Below are positions 1 through 7,190 of a stretch of 15,231 nt of DNA, piece after piece. Position 1 is the stretch's first letter. Every line of letters starts with the position of its first letter. The stretch spans positions 1 to 15,231 of the forward strand of contig DASSUI010000081.1 of assembly GCA_035707105.1 (NCBI GenBank). The letters are read 5' to 3'. The notes beneath the pieces were generated by a model. The model was given only the letters and a program-made list of their open reading frames with translations. It did not search any database and was not told the origin of the DNA. Position numbers and translations under genes: made by a program. Source of the DNA: JACDAN01 sp035707105. Its GTDB lineage: Bacteria; Actinomycetota; Thermoleophilia; Gaiellales; Gaiellaceae.

Positions 1-137
1 TGGGCCTTGGCGGTTCGCGGCGAGATGCCCAGTCGCTCGCCGACCTCCTCGTTCGAGCACCCGGCGGCGATGAGCTCGATCACCTGGAGCTGTCGCTGCG
101 TGATGCTCGGCGGGATCCTGGTGAGTGCCTCCTGCAT
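1..137 (-). CDS. LuxR-type HTH transcriptional regulator (partial, N-terminal 45 residues)
   Basis: The start of a minus-strand gene that runs off the left edge. The visible 45 residues begin MQEALTRIPPSITQRQLQVI and continue into ELIAAGCSNEEVGERLGISP, which has the pattern of the GerE/LuxR C-terminal helix-turn-helix: a Q-L-x-V-I-E-L-I-A-x-G first helix, then N-E-E-V and G-I-S-x-R-T as turn and recognition helix. The HTH starts only about 10 residues in, so no receiver or ligand domain precedes it; the protein is either a small stand-alone HTH or HTH-first. The ATG at 137 is favoured because the frame meets a TAG at 171-173 upstream with no other ATG, GTG or TTG in between. A possible -10 box and a perfect palindrome lie directly upstream. 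The DNA-binding role is inferred from the family; the target is unknown. Confidence 0.8.
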   Translation of the reverse strand, partial: MQEALTRIPPSITQRQLQVIELIAAGCSNEEVGERLGISPRTAKA

Positions 138-144
138 TCCGCCG

Positions 145-150
145 AAGCTA
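145..150 (-). promoter_or_regulatory. Candidate -10 box for the LuxR-type gene
   Basis: On the minus strand TAGCTT (a TANNNT match) is followed by 7 nt and then the ATG at 137. That spacing would place the transcript start at or next to the start codon, so the mRNA may be leaderless. No clear -35 is visible. Confidence 0.4.
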
Positions 151-152
151 AC

Positions 153-166
153 AACGGCGCGCCGTT
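153..166. promoter_or_regulatory. Perfect 14-bp palindrome, candidate operator
   Basis: AACGGCGCGCCGTT is its own reverse complement. It begins 2 bp upstream of the candidate -10 box of the LuxR-type gene, in the spacer / -35 zone where a bound dimer would block or alter transcription. Autoregulation by the adjacent HTH protein is an inference. Confidence 0.45.
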
Positions 167-536
167 TCGCCTATTGACCGAACGGAGTATCTTCACGGCT
201 ACGCCGGAGGGCGCTAGGGAGGGTGCCGCCGAGGTACGAGCGCACGGGAAGTCTCCTCACGAACCGGTTCGCCTCCTCGTCCGATTGGAAGACGTCTGAG
301 CGGATCGGCTCGACGCGCAGGCTGTTCACCGGGTAGATCCCGCAGTGCACGACGATCGAACGTCGGACTGCTCGCGGGCGGAGCGTGACTCCATCTCGAT
401 GTAGCGCCGCCGCTCGATGAGTTCGTGGCCTGCGGACGGTCTCTATGAGTAGGACCGAGATCGGCCGAGAGCTGGAGGAAGACGTGTCAGGCGACCCAGC
501 AGCGCAAGTCACCGGAAACCGAGGGAGGTAGGTCAG

Positions 537-872
537 ATGTCGGCGGCACGAACAACGATGGACGAGGCACGGGAGGAAGCTCGTCGGCATGTCCGCCGCA
601 AGCGGATCCTTTACACGGTCGTCGTCGCCTGGCTTGCCCTGAGCCTCATGTGGTTCCTGATCGACATGCTCGACGACAGCAGCTCGATGTGGTTCTACTG
701 GCCCATGCTCGGCACGGGCATCCTCGTGGCCGTCACGGGAATCGTGCTACTCGGGATGGGCGGGCTCTTCGGCGTCGACTGGGAGCGCCGAGAGGTCGAC
801 AAGTACCTCCGGCGACGTGGGTTGCGTGAAAGGCCGCGCCCTGAAGATCCGGGGAGGCCGGGGCGAGCCTAG
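537..872 (+). CDS. Small membrane protein with two TM helices (2TM-domain-like)
   Basis: A 111-residue protein. A basic, charged N-terminus (residues 1-23, rich in Arg and Glu) leads into two hydrophobic segments at about 25-43 and 53-76, joined by a short acidic/serine loop (DMLDDSSSMWFYWP). A basic tail follows and ends in a Pro/Arg-rich stretch. The Arg-rich front, a first helix, a W-x-W/F-x-W-P-x-L-G entry into the second helix, and a short cytoplasmic tail match the layout of the small 2TM domain family (PF13239-like), which occurs alone or next to sensor kinases. The family match is from memory. The start is well supported: GGGAGG at 523-528 lies 8 nt before the ATG. It converges with the FAD oxidoreductase gene, with 15 bp between their stop codons. 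Function unknown. Confidence 0.75.
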   Translation: MSAARTTMDEAREEARRHVRRKRILYTVVVAWLALSLMWFLIDMLDDSSSMWFYWPMLGTGILVAVTGIVLLGMGGLFGVDWERREVDKYLRRRGLRERPRPEDPGRPGRA

Positions 873-873
873 G

Positions 874-892
874 CGTACGGCCGAGGCCTACG
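874..892. terminator. Possible bidirectional hairpin between convergent genes
   Basis: CGTAcGGC, loop CGAG, then GCCTACG: a 7-bp stem with one bulged base spanning the convergent ends of the 2TM gene (stop 870-872) and the FAD oxidoreductase gene (stop 888-890). There is no U-tract, so it would at best be a weak intrinsic terminator. Confidence 0.3.
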
Positions 893-2213
893 GGCGGATG
901 TTCTGGTTGAGGCGGAAGACGTTGTCCGAGTCCCAGGCGCGCTTCAGCTCGACGAGTCGCCGGTACTTCTCCTCGCCGTAGATCGCACGACCGTCCTCCT
1001 TCACCTCGGCGACGTCGTTCACGTAGCGGCCGGGGATCGCGAACGGCGCGGCGGCGGCCACCACCTCGCGGGCCCACTCCCGGCAGGCATCGTCGAGCGC
1101 CGCGTCGTCCCACTGGGTCTCGGCGGCGAGCCAGAACCGGGCCTCGCGACCGGTGAACGCCGTCGCGTCCTCCGGTACTCGCGCGATGGCCCGGCCCCAG
1201 CACCAGAGCGAGATCTCACCCTCCGCCTCGGGAGGGATCCGGTGCGCGTGCTCGACCCCGATTCCGACCAGCTCGTCCGAAAGAGCGGGGAGGAAGGCGC
1301 TCTTCATGTAGAAGCGGTGTCCCCATTCCATCGAGTCGTCCGCCATGTGCTGGGAGGCCAGGTACGGCTTCGCCTCGATCGAGTCCTCGAGCGGCGGTCC
1401 GAAGGCGCGCAACGGGGCGAGGTCTCGCTCGGCCCCGCGAGGCGGGCCGCAGTGCATCGCCGCCACCGACGCGACCGGCCGCCCGCCGCTGCGCCCCAGG
1501 TAGAAGCCCATCCAGAGCTCGTCGGGGCCGTTCTCGAGGGTCTCGCGGAACAGAGCCGCGAGGTCGCCCGCCCGCTCGATCGGATGGACGACGGCGCCGT
1601 GCGTGATCGGGCCTTCGAGCGGATGGAGCCCGAACTCGAACGACGTGGCGATCCCGAAGTTCGCCCCCGCGCCGCGCAGGCCCCAGAAGAGGTCCGAGTT
1701 CTCGACCTCCGACGCGCGCACGCGCCTGCCGTCGGCGGTGACGAGCTCCACAGCGCGCAGGTTGTCGATCGTGAGGCCGTGCTTCCGCTGGAGCCGGCCC
1801 ATCCCGCCGCCGAGCGTTAGCCCGGCGACGCCGGTATGCGAGACGACGCCGACGGGGCAGACGAGCCCGAACGCCTGGGCCGCGTCGTCGAGCTCCCCGA
1901 GGAGCGCCCCGCCGGCGCACACGGCGGTGCCGCGCTCGGGGTCGACGGTCGCGCCTCGCATCCGCGAGAGGTCGATCACGATGCCGTCGTCGCACGTCGA
2001 GAGCCCAGGGATGCTGTGGCCGCCGCCGCGAACCGCGACGACGAGATCCTGCTCGCGCGCGAAGCGGACCGCCTCGACGACGTCGTCAGCGCCCGTCGGC
2101 CGAACGACGAGCGCGGGGCGCCTGTCGACCATCCCGTTCCAGACGGCGCGCGCGCCGTCGTAGCCGGGGTCGCCCGGCCGGATCACCTCGCCCGCGAAGG
2201 CGTCGAGGCTCAC
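888..2213 (-). CDS. FAD-linked oxidoreductase, berberine bridge enzyme (BBE)-like
   Basis: A 441-residue flavoprotein of the vanillyl-alcohol oxidase / PCMH fold with FAD_binding_4 and C-terminal BBE domains. RGGGHS (residues 62-67) is the FAD-loop motif whose His66 normally carries the 8-alpha-histidyl flavin bond. VSHTGVAGLTLGGGMG (124-139) is the second nucleotide loop. The position that carries the second, cysteinyl flavin link in bicovalent enzymes aligns with a non-Cys residue here; Cys119 lies about five residues earlier, so a single covalent link is more likely. The C-terminus (about 400-441) has the BBE pattern YGEEKYRRLVELKRAWDSDN followed by a closing R-L-N-Q-N-I-R-P. The start is GTG at 2213, 7 bp after the upstream DUF2277 stop, so the two are probably cotranscribed. 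The substrate is not predictable; relatives oxidise sugars, alkaloids and other alcohols or amines with O2. Confidence 0.9.
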   Translation of the reverse strand: MSLDAFAGEVIRPGDPGYDGARAVWNGMVDRRPALVVRPTGADDVVEAVRFAREQDLVVAVRGGGHSIPGLSTCDDGIVIDLSRMRGATVDPERGTAVCAGGALLGELDDAAQAFGLVCPVGVVSHTGVAGLTLGGGMGRLQRKHGLTIDNLRAVELVTADGRRVRASEVENSDLFWGLRGAGANFGIATSFEFGLHPLEGPITHGAVVHPIERAGDLAALFRETLENGPDELWMGFYLGRSGGRPVASVAAMHCGPPRGAERDLAPLRAFGPPLEDSIEAKPYLASQHMADDSMEWGHRFYMKSAFLPALSDELVGIGVEHAHRIPPEAEGEISLWCWGRAIARVPEDATAFTGREARFWLAAETQWDDAALDDACREWAREVVAAAAPFAIPGRYVNDVAEVKEDGRAIYGEEKYRRLVELKRAWDSDNVFRLNQNIRP

Positions 2214-2220
2214 GCGCGGC

Positions 2221-2493
2221 TCAGGCGGCCGCGAAACGCTTCTCGGCGCGGGCCCGGCGGCGGGCGGCCTCGACCTCGCGGTCCTTCGGCGGCGCGTTCG
2301 TCACGAGATCGGCGAGCAGGTGCATGGATGCATGGGCCACCTCGTCGACGGCGCGCTCGAACGCCGCCTCGTTCGCCTGAGAGGGCTTGGTGAAGCCGCT
2401 GACCTTGCGGACGTACTGGAGCGCGGCCGCGCGCACCTCGTCCTCGGTCGCCGGCGGTTCGAAGTTGAAGAGCGTCTGGATATTTCGGCACAT
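2221..2493 (-). CDS. DUF2277 family protein
   Basis: A 90-residue protein that matches the DUF2277 pattern I know: it opens MCRNIQTLFNFEPPATEDEV, continues as a helical segment with KVSGFTKPSQANEAAFERAV, and ends in a basic Arg/Ala-rich tail (KDREVEAARRRARAEKRF). Length and start agree with the family, which nearly always begins M-C-R-N-I-x-T-L. The function is unknown; members are small, soluble and common in actinobacteria and proteobacteria. The ATG at 2493 is preceded at once by GGAGG (plus-strand positions 2495-2499), only 1 nt from the ATG and so too close for a normal ribosome site; the TAGGAT further upstream suits a leaderless start better. It lies 41 bp from the last permease gene and 7 bp before the FAD oxidoreductase start. 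Confidence 0.88.
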   Translation of the reverse strand: MCRNIQTLFNFEPPATEDEVRAAALQYVRKVSGFTKPSQANEAAFERAVDEVAHASMHLLADLVTNAPPKDREVEAARRRARAEKRFAAA

Positions 2494-2499
2494 GCCTCC

Positions 2500-2505
2500 A
2501 TCCTA
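2500..2505 (-). promoter_or_regulatory. Candidate -10 box for the DUF2277 / FAD oxidoreductase pair
   Basis: TAGGAT on the minus strand, 6 nt before the ATG at 2493, in the 41-bp gap after the permease operon. It suggests the two-gene unit can be transcribed separately, with a leaderless or nearly leaderless mRNA. Confidence 0.4.
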
Positions 2506-2534
2506 CGGACCGAGCCCGGCGTGAAACAGCAGCT

Positions 2535-3323
2535 CTAGATCGTCTCGAGCGACGCCCGGCGCCGGCCTTCGAGCTCGAAGAGCCGGAAGAGCGCGTAGCC
2601 GAGCGCGGCGTAGACGGCGCCGATCCCGAGCTCCGTCCAGACGAGGTAGTCGACGTCGGCGAGGGTCGCGCCGTCGGCGACCGCGCGCGCCGCCTCGATC
2701 CCGTGGGTGAGCGGGAGCGCTCGCCCGATCTCCTCCATCCAGTTCGGCAGCGACTCGAGCGGAATATTCGCGCCGCAGAGCAGCAGCAGCAGGTAGACGA
2801 CGAGGTTCGCGAGGAAGAAGACGTCCCGCGCCCGGATCCCGAGCGCGCCGATTACGAGCCCGAGCGACGTGCAGGCGAACGCGCTGGCCACGACGACGAC
2901 GGCGAGCGCCGGGATCTGCGCGGCGTCCATGTGGAAGTCCAGCAGCAGCGAGCCGACAGCGAACGCGAACGCCGAGGTGACGATCCCGTTCGCGATCAGC
3001 GGCAACGCGCGCCCGAGGAACAGTGGGAGCCGGTTCGCCGGGGACGCCATCAGCGGCGAGAGCGTCTGCGTCCACCGCTCGCCGCCGATCGTCATCGCCA
3101 TCCCGTAGATCCCCGCCATCGCCGAGAGCTGGACGGCGTTGCCGACGACGAAGAACTCGTCGTTCTTGACCTGCGCGAACCGGCCGATGTACGCGAAGAA
3201 CAGCACCTGGAAGAGCGGCGCCCCGAGCATGGTCGGGATGTAGTACGACCAGTGCATCCAGTTGAAGAGCGCGCGGTACGAGAGGTAGCCGCCGATGAAG
3301 AAGACGCGGAGGTTCTCCCTCAT
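2535..3323 (-). CDS. ABC-2 type transporter permease, second subunit, copy 3
   Basis: A 262-residue integral membrane protein with six hydrophobic segments at about 26-46, 58-80, 106-128, 139-163, 168-188 and 229-249, the usual size and topology of an ABC-2 (DrrB-like) permease. Conserved landmarks are GERWTQTLSPLMASPANRLP (81-100, the cytoplasmic loop that meets the ATPase in this family), CGANIPLESLPNWM (183-196) and LPLTHGIEAAR (203-213). The same landmarks recur in the genes at 4087-4875 and 5638-6423, so this is the third copy of the second subunit. The chosen ATG at 3321-3323 overlaps the TGA of the preceding permease as ATGA. The same frame stays open much further upstream, but that part lies over another gene and is not coding. 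It is the last gene of the ABC operon. Substrate unknown. Confidence 0.9.
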   Translation of the reverse strand: MRENLRVFFIGGYLSYRALFNWMHWSYYIPTMLGAPLFQVLFFAYIGRFAQVKNDEFFVVGNAVQLSAMAGIYGMAMTIGGERWTQTLSPLMASPANRLPLFLGRALPLIANGIVTSAFAFAVGSLLLDFHMDAAQIPALAVVVVASAFACTSLGLVIGALGIRARDVFFLANLVVYLLLLLCGANIPLESLPNWMEEIGRALPLTHGIEAARAVADGATLADVDYLVWTELGIGAVYAALGYALFRLFELEGRRRASLETI

Positions 3324-4090
3324 GTCAGCGTCAGGGTCGCGCGCTCGCGGGCGAGCTTCTCGAAGTGCTGGAGCGCGAAGTAGCCGATGACGAGATAGAC
3401 GGCGCCGAGCGCGAGGCACATGCCGATCTCCGGCCACGGGTTCCCCGAGATCGCTGCCTCGCGGAGGGCGTTCACGCCCCACGTGGGGGCCAGCATCCAC
3501 GAGATCGGCCCGACCCAGCCGGGCAGGAGCGACAGCGAGACGAGCAGGCCGGTCACGAGCCACACGGGGTATTCGAGGAGGTTCGAGAGCGCGTTCGCGT
3601 TCCGGTAGAGGATGAACGTGGAGGCGATGACGAGGCCGAGCAGGCCGAGCCCCGTCACCGTGACCGGAAGAGCGACGACGAACGCCACCGGGTTCGCGAC
3701 CTCGAGAGGCACGTCGAAGAAGAGCGCACCCCAGAGCAGCGTCGCCGTCAGCGAGTAGAGGCCGATCGTCGCCGTCGCGAGCGTCAGCGGGACGATCACG
3801 AGGAGGAACGGCGGGGGAACGGCGATGCAGTACTCGAGCGTTCCCTGCCATCGCTGCCACTGGATCGCGCCGCCCGACCCGAAGAGCGTCGACGACCAGA
3901 TCCCCATCATCCCGGCACCCAGGGCGACGTAGAGCAGCGTGCCGGGCCGCGCACCGGCCTGGAACATGAAGTAGGCGACCGACGCGAAGATGATCGGCTG
4001 GATCACCGAGGTCAGGACGAAGAACCCGGACAGCGTCAGGCTCTTCACGTGGAACTTCCACCCGGCCCAGATCAGCCGCGGAACGTTCAT
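3320..4090 (-). CDS. ABC-2 type transporter permease, first subunit, copy 3
   Basis: A 256-residue membrane protein with hydrophobic segments at about 18-46, 52-71, 94-124, 134-161, 170-191 and 225-248. RWQGTLEYCIAVPPPF (80-95) is the coupling-loop region. The C-terminal landmark PISWMLAPTWGVNALREAAI (195-214) is shared almost word for word with the sister genes at 4872-5641 and 6420-7190, and LLEYPVWL (171-178) is shared too. Of the three first-subunit copies this is the most divergent (ends ERATLTLT; the others end KRATLSLT and VKASLSLT). ATG at 4090 overlaps the upstream TGA as ATGA, and the gene's own TGA overlaps the next ATG the same way, so translation is probably coupled. It would pair with the permease at 2535-3323 as a heterodimer; this pairing is inferred from gene order. 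Confidence 0.9.
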   Translation of the reverse strand: MNVPRLIWAGWKFHVKSLTLSGFFVLTSVIQPIIFASVAYFMFQAGARPGTLLYVALGAGMMGIWSSTLFGSGGAIQWQRWQGTLEYCIAVPPPFLLVIVPLTLATATIGLYSLTATLLWGALFFDVPLEVANPVAFVVALPVTVTGLGLLGLVIASTFILYRNANALSNLLEYPVWLVTGLLVSLSLLPGWVGPISWMLAPTWGVNALREAAISGNPWPEIGMCLALGAVYLVIGYFALQHFEKLARERATLTLT

Positions 4091-4875
4091 GCGATCTGGA
4101 TCGACGCCCGCTTGCGGCTCTCGTGCTCCATCACGCGTAGTGCTGCGTAGCCCACGAGGGTGTAGACGACGCCGATCGCGAATTCGGTTGCGATCAGCCC
4201 GTCGACATCGCCGATCGACGAGCCGTCGGCGAGCTCCCTGGCGGCCTCGATCCCGTGCGTGAGCGGAATCCGGTTCGAGATCGCCTGCATCCAGCCGGGC
4301 AGCTCGTCGATCGGGACGTTCGCCCCGGTGAAGATCAGAAGGAGTCCGAAGATCACGTTGTTGAGGACCGCCGTCTCACGGATCCGAAGTCCGAGGGCGG
4401 CGCAGATCAGCCCGAGGCCGGTGCAGGCGAACGACGACACGACGATCACCAACGCGATCGGCGCCCAGGCCGAGGGCGGCACGTCGATTCCGAGGAGCAG
4501 CCCGGAGACCACGAGCGAGAAGGCGGCGACGAGCATCGCATTGCAGATCACGGGCAGCGCGCGGCCAAGGAAGAGCGGCAGGCGGCCCGCGGGGCTGACG
4601 AGGATGTACGCGAGCGTCTGCTGATAGCGCTCGCCGGCGATCGCGTGCGTCATCGAGAACAGGCATGGGATAGACGCGTACTGGACGGCGTTCCCGATCA
4701 CGAAGAACTCGTCCGACTGCACGCCGGCGCTCCGTCCGATGTAGACGAAGAGGAGGATCTGGAAGATCGGCGCCACGATCAGCGTCGGGACGAAGATCCA
4801 GGGCGACAGCCAGTTGATGAGGCCGCGGTAGGCGGTGATCCCGCCGACGAAGAAGATGCGGAGCGGGACGGTCAT
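4087..4875 (-). CDS. ABC-2 type transporter permease, second subunit, copy 2
   Basis: 262 residues, the same length and topology as the copy at 2535-3323: six hydrophobic segments at matching positions. Landmarks are GRSAGVQSDEFFVIGNAVQY (47-66), GERYQQTLAYILVSPAGRLP (81-100), TGANVPIDELPGWM (183-196) and IPLTHGIEAAR (203-213). It begins MTVPLRIFFVGGITAYRGL. ATG at 4875 overlaps the stop of the frameshifted permease upstream as ATGA. Because that upstream gene is interrupted about 490 bp earlier, ribosomes that stop at the premature terminator would not reach this junction, so coupled translation of this copy and of copy 3 may be reduced. The reading frame itself is intact. Confidence 0.9.
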   Translation of the reverse strand: MTVPLRIFFVGGITAYRGLINWLSPWIFVPTLIVAPIFQILLFVYIGRSAGVQSDEFFVIGNAVQYASIPCLFSMTHAIAGERYQQTLAYILVSPAGRLPLFLGRALPVICNAMLVAAFSLVVSGLLLGIDVPPSAWAPIALVIVVSSFACTGLGLICAALGLRIRETAVLNNVIFGLLLIFTGANVPIDELPGWMQAISNRIPLTHGIEAARELADGSSIGDVDGLIATEFAIGVVYTLVGYAALRVMEHESRKRASIQIA

Positions 4876-5641
4876 GTCAGGGACAGGCTCGCCTTCACGC
4901 GGGCGGCCCGAAGGACGCGGTCGGTCAGGAGCACGCCGACGAGGATGTACGCGGCTCCGAGCAGGACGCACATGGCGATGTCCGGCAGCGGCGTGCCGCC
5001 GGTGGAGGATTCCCGGATCGCGTTCATCCCCCAGGTCGGCGCGAGCAGCCACGAGATCGGCGCGACCCAGCTCGGAAGCAGCGCGAGCGGGATGAGGAAG
5101 CCGCAGATCAGCCACATCGGGTACTCGGTCATCGAGCCCAGCGCCCAGGCGTACCGGTAGCGGGCGAAAGCGATCCCGATCAGGAAGCCGAGCGCTCCGA
5201 TCGACAGCAGCGCGGCGGGGATGGCAAGGGCCATCAGCAACGGCTGATCGATCGGCAGGTCGATCCCGAAGACCACCCGGCCCCAGAGGATCGTCGTCGC
5301 CATGCAGTAGACGCCGATCGTCGACGTGGCGAGGCCGACGGGGAGGATGACCAGTGCGAAATGGGCGGGGTCGCCACCAGGAGCTCGAGCGTGCCGAGCC
5401 AGCGCTCCCGGTGGAGCGCCGTCCCGGCAGCCATGCTCGTCGCGGTCCAGATCCCCATGACGGCCGCGCCCAGCCCGGCGTAGACGAGCGCCTCGGGGTC
5501 CCCTCCCTGCTGGAACATGAAGAACGCGACCGTGCCGAAGAACAGCGGCCAAAGAACGGCGAGGAAGCTGTCGAACGCGGATCGGGACAGCTGCTTGAAC
5601 TGGAACAGCCAGCCCATCCAGAGGAGCCGGAGGGTCTTCAC
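4872..5641 (-). pseudogene. ABC-2 type permease, first subunit, copy 2, broken by a 1-bp deletion
   Basis: Homologous over its whole length to the permeases at 3320-4090 and 6420-7190, but split between two frames. From the GTG at 5641 one frame encodes VKTLRLLWMGWLFQFKQLSR through to LLVATPP (residue 93, codon 5363-5365). It then runs out of frame to a stop at 5234-5236, giving a 135-residue product. The rest of the protein continues in another frame from HFALVILPVGLATSTIGVYC to the end. The intact copy 1 reads ASPPHFALILLP at this point. Adding one C in the CCC of 5363-5365 restores the join. Gene length agrees: 770 bp against 771 bp in both sister genes. GTG overlaps the upstream TGA (GTGA) and the stop overlaps the next ATG (ATGA). 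A real mutation and a sequencing error in a short G run cannot be told apart here. Confidence 0.88.
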
Positions 5642-6423
5642 GTCCGATCCAGTGTCGCGTGCCGCCGGCCCTGGTTCTCGAAGAACCGGAGCAGCAGGTA
5701 CCCGGCCACGGCGTAGACCGCGCCGATGACGAGCTCGATGCCGACGAGACCGATGACTGCGGACGTCGGCGCGCCGTCCACCAGCTTCCGCGCCGCCTCG
5801 ATCGAATGCGTGAACGGGATAACGTCGGAGACCGTTTGCATCCACTCGGGCAGGTCGTCGAGCGGGATGTTCGCGCCGGTGAAGATCAGGAGGAACCCGA
5901 AGAAGACGTTCGAGAGGACGGCCGATTCGCGGATCCGGAGGGCGAGTGCGGCATTGATCAGGCCCAGGCCCGTGCAGGAGAACGCGGCTACGAGGATCAC
6001 GAGCGCGAGGCTCGGGATCGCGCTCGTCGGGATCTCGACGTCGAGGATCAACGAACCCACGACCAGTGAGAACGCCGAGACGAACGCGCCGTTGAGGACG
6101 ACCGGCACGGCTCGCCCGAAGAAGAGAGGGAGCCGAGGGGCAGGGCTGACGAGGATCGCGCCGAGCGTGTTCTGAAACTTCTCACCGCCGACGAGCTGCA
6201 TCATCGCGAAGAGGCACGGGATGGCCGCGTACTGAATCGCGTTGCCGACGACGTAGAACTCGTCGGAGGCGAGGCCGGCGGACCGCCCGATGTAGGCCAT
6301 CAGCAGGATCTGGAAGACCGGCGCCACGACGAGGCTCGGGATGTAGATCATCGGCGTCAGCCAGTAGAAGAGCGCCCGGTAGCTCATGAGCCCGCCGACG
6401 GCGAAGATCCGCGCGGATGTCAT
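5638..6423 (-). CDS. ABC-2 type transporter permease, second subunit, copy 1
   Basis: 261 residues, beginning MTSARIFAVGGLMSYRALFY. It has the same six-segment topology as the 262-residue copies and the same landmarks: GRSAGLASDEFYVVGNAIQY (47-66), KFQNTLGAILVSPAPRLP, TGANIPLDDLPEWM and IPFTHSIEAAR. The last differs from the LTHGIEAAR of the other two copies. ATG at 6423 overlaps the TGA of the first-subunit copy 1 (ATGA), and its own TGA overlaps the GTG start of the broken copy 2 gene (GTGA). It is probably the partner of the permease at 6420-7190. As the cassette nearest the ATPase and fully intact, this pair is the best candidate for the original transporter; that is an inference from position. 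Confidence 0.9.
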   Translation of the reverse strand: MTSARIFAVGGLMSYRALFYWLTPMIYIPSLVVAPVFQILLMAYIGRSAGLASDEFYVVGNAIQYAAIPCLFAMMQLVGGEKFQNTLGAILVSPAPRLPLFFGRAVPVVLNGAFVSAFSLVVGSLILDVEIPTSAIPSLALVILVAAFSCTGLGLINAALALRIRESAVLSNVFFGFLLIFTGANIPLDDLPEWMQTVSDVIPFTHSIEAARKLVDGAPTSAVIGLVGIELVIGAVYAVAGYLLLRFFENQGRRHATLDRT

Positions 6424-7190
6424 GTCAGCGAGAGGGTCGCGCGCTTACGGGCTGCGCCGAGGACTCGCTCGAGCGCGAGCACCCCGATCGCGACATATCC
6501 GACGCCGAGCGCGAGGCAGAACGCGAGATCGGGCCACGGGTTGCCGCCGAGCGAGGACTCGCGGATCGCGTTCATGCCCCAGGTCGGCGCCAGCGCCCAG
6601 GAGATCGGCCGCACCCACCCCGGCAGGAGCACGAGCGGGACGAGGAAACCGCCGATCAACCAGACCGGGTACTCGAAGAGGTTTCCGAGCGCCCAGGCGG
6701 CGCGGAAGCGCACGAACGTGACGGCGAACAGGAAGCCGAGGGCGCCGAACGAGAGGACGGTCCCGACGATCGAGAGCGCGAAGGCGACCGGGTGCTCGAC
6801 CGTCAGCTGGATGCCGAAGACGAACCGTCCGAAGGCGAGCGTCGCAACGAGGCAGTAGATGCCGATCGTGCTCATTGCGAGCGTGATCGGGAGGAGGATG
6901 AGCGCGAAATGCGGCGGGGAGGCGACGAGCGCCTCGAGCGTTCCGTGCCACCGCTCCCGCTGCATCGCTCCCCCTGCGGTGGTGCTCGTGGCCGACCACA
7001 TGCCCATGACCGACGAGCCGAGCGACGCGTAGAGCAGCGTCTTCGGGTCGGTGCCGGCCCGGAACATCAGGAACGCCACCGTGGCGAAGAAGAGCGGATA
7101 GATGATCTGGAACAGGCCCTCGAACGGCGAGCGCGAGATCGTCTTGAACTGGAACCACCAGCCGAGGGCGAGGAGCCGGAGCGTGCTCAC
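6420..7190 (-). CDS. ABC-2 type transporter permease, first subunit, copy 1
   Basis: 256 residues starting at GTG 7190, opening STLRLLALGWWFQFKTISRS after the initiator. Hydrophobic segments match the 3320-4090 copy in position. Landmarks are RERWHGTLEALVASPPHFAL (80-99), NLFEYPVWLIGGFLVPLVLL and PISWALAPTWGMNAIRESSL. By eye it is closer to broken copy 2 (shared APTWGMNAIRESS, ending in ATLSLT or ASLSLT) than to copy 3. GTG overlaps the TGA of the ATPase gene as GTGA, so the ATPase and this permease look translationally coupled, as expected for subunits of one transporter. Role: half of the membrane channel of an exporter-type ABC-2 system. Confidence 0.9.
   Translation of the reverse strand: MSTLRLLALGWWFQFKTISRSPFEGLFQIIYPLFFATVAFLMFRAGTDPKTLLYASLGSSVMGMWSATSTTAGGAMQRERWHGTLEALVASPPHFALILLPITLAMSTIGIYCLVATLAFGRFVFGIQLTVEHPVAFALSIVGTVLSFGALGFLFAVTFVRFRAAWALGNLFEYPVWLIGGFLVPLVLLPGWVRPISWALAPTWGMNAIRESSLGGNPWPDLAFCLALGVGYVAIGVLALERVLGAARKRATLSLT

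Larger units (their letters stand above)
138..536. other. About 400-bp gap with no convincing intact gene; possible gene debris
   Basis: Apart from the palindrome and -10 box near 145-166, no intact gene is convincing here. On the minus strand two different frames look coding in turn: around 420-360 a frame reads ELIERRRYIEMESRSAREQ, and around 345-210 another frame reads through SLRVEPIRSDVFQSDEEANR and onward. Both have GC-rich third positions, and neither has a good start of its own; the first is preceded by an in-frame TAG. This could be a frameshifted remnant. On the plus strand a 28-codon frame (445-531) ends 5 bp before the next gene; it is not supported as a gene. Confidence 0.35.

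Noticed and set aside
3324..4061. Upstream extension of the 2535-3323 permease frame to 508 codons
   Set aside because: The added part lies over the permease gene at 3320-4090 in the wrong frame, and the ATGA overlap at 3320-3323 marks the real start. The same reasoning rejects the extension of the 4087-4875 frame to 5115.
5355..5372. Programmed -1 frameshifting at the break in the middle permease
   Set aside because: The local sequence ACC CCG CCC ATT is not an X-XXY-YYZ slippery heptamer; re-pairing of the CCC-reading tRNA one base back would give a first-position mismatch, and the sister genes encode the same join in one frame.
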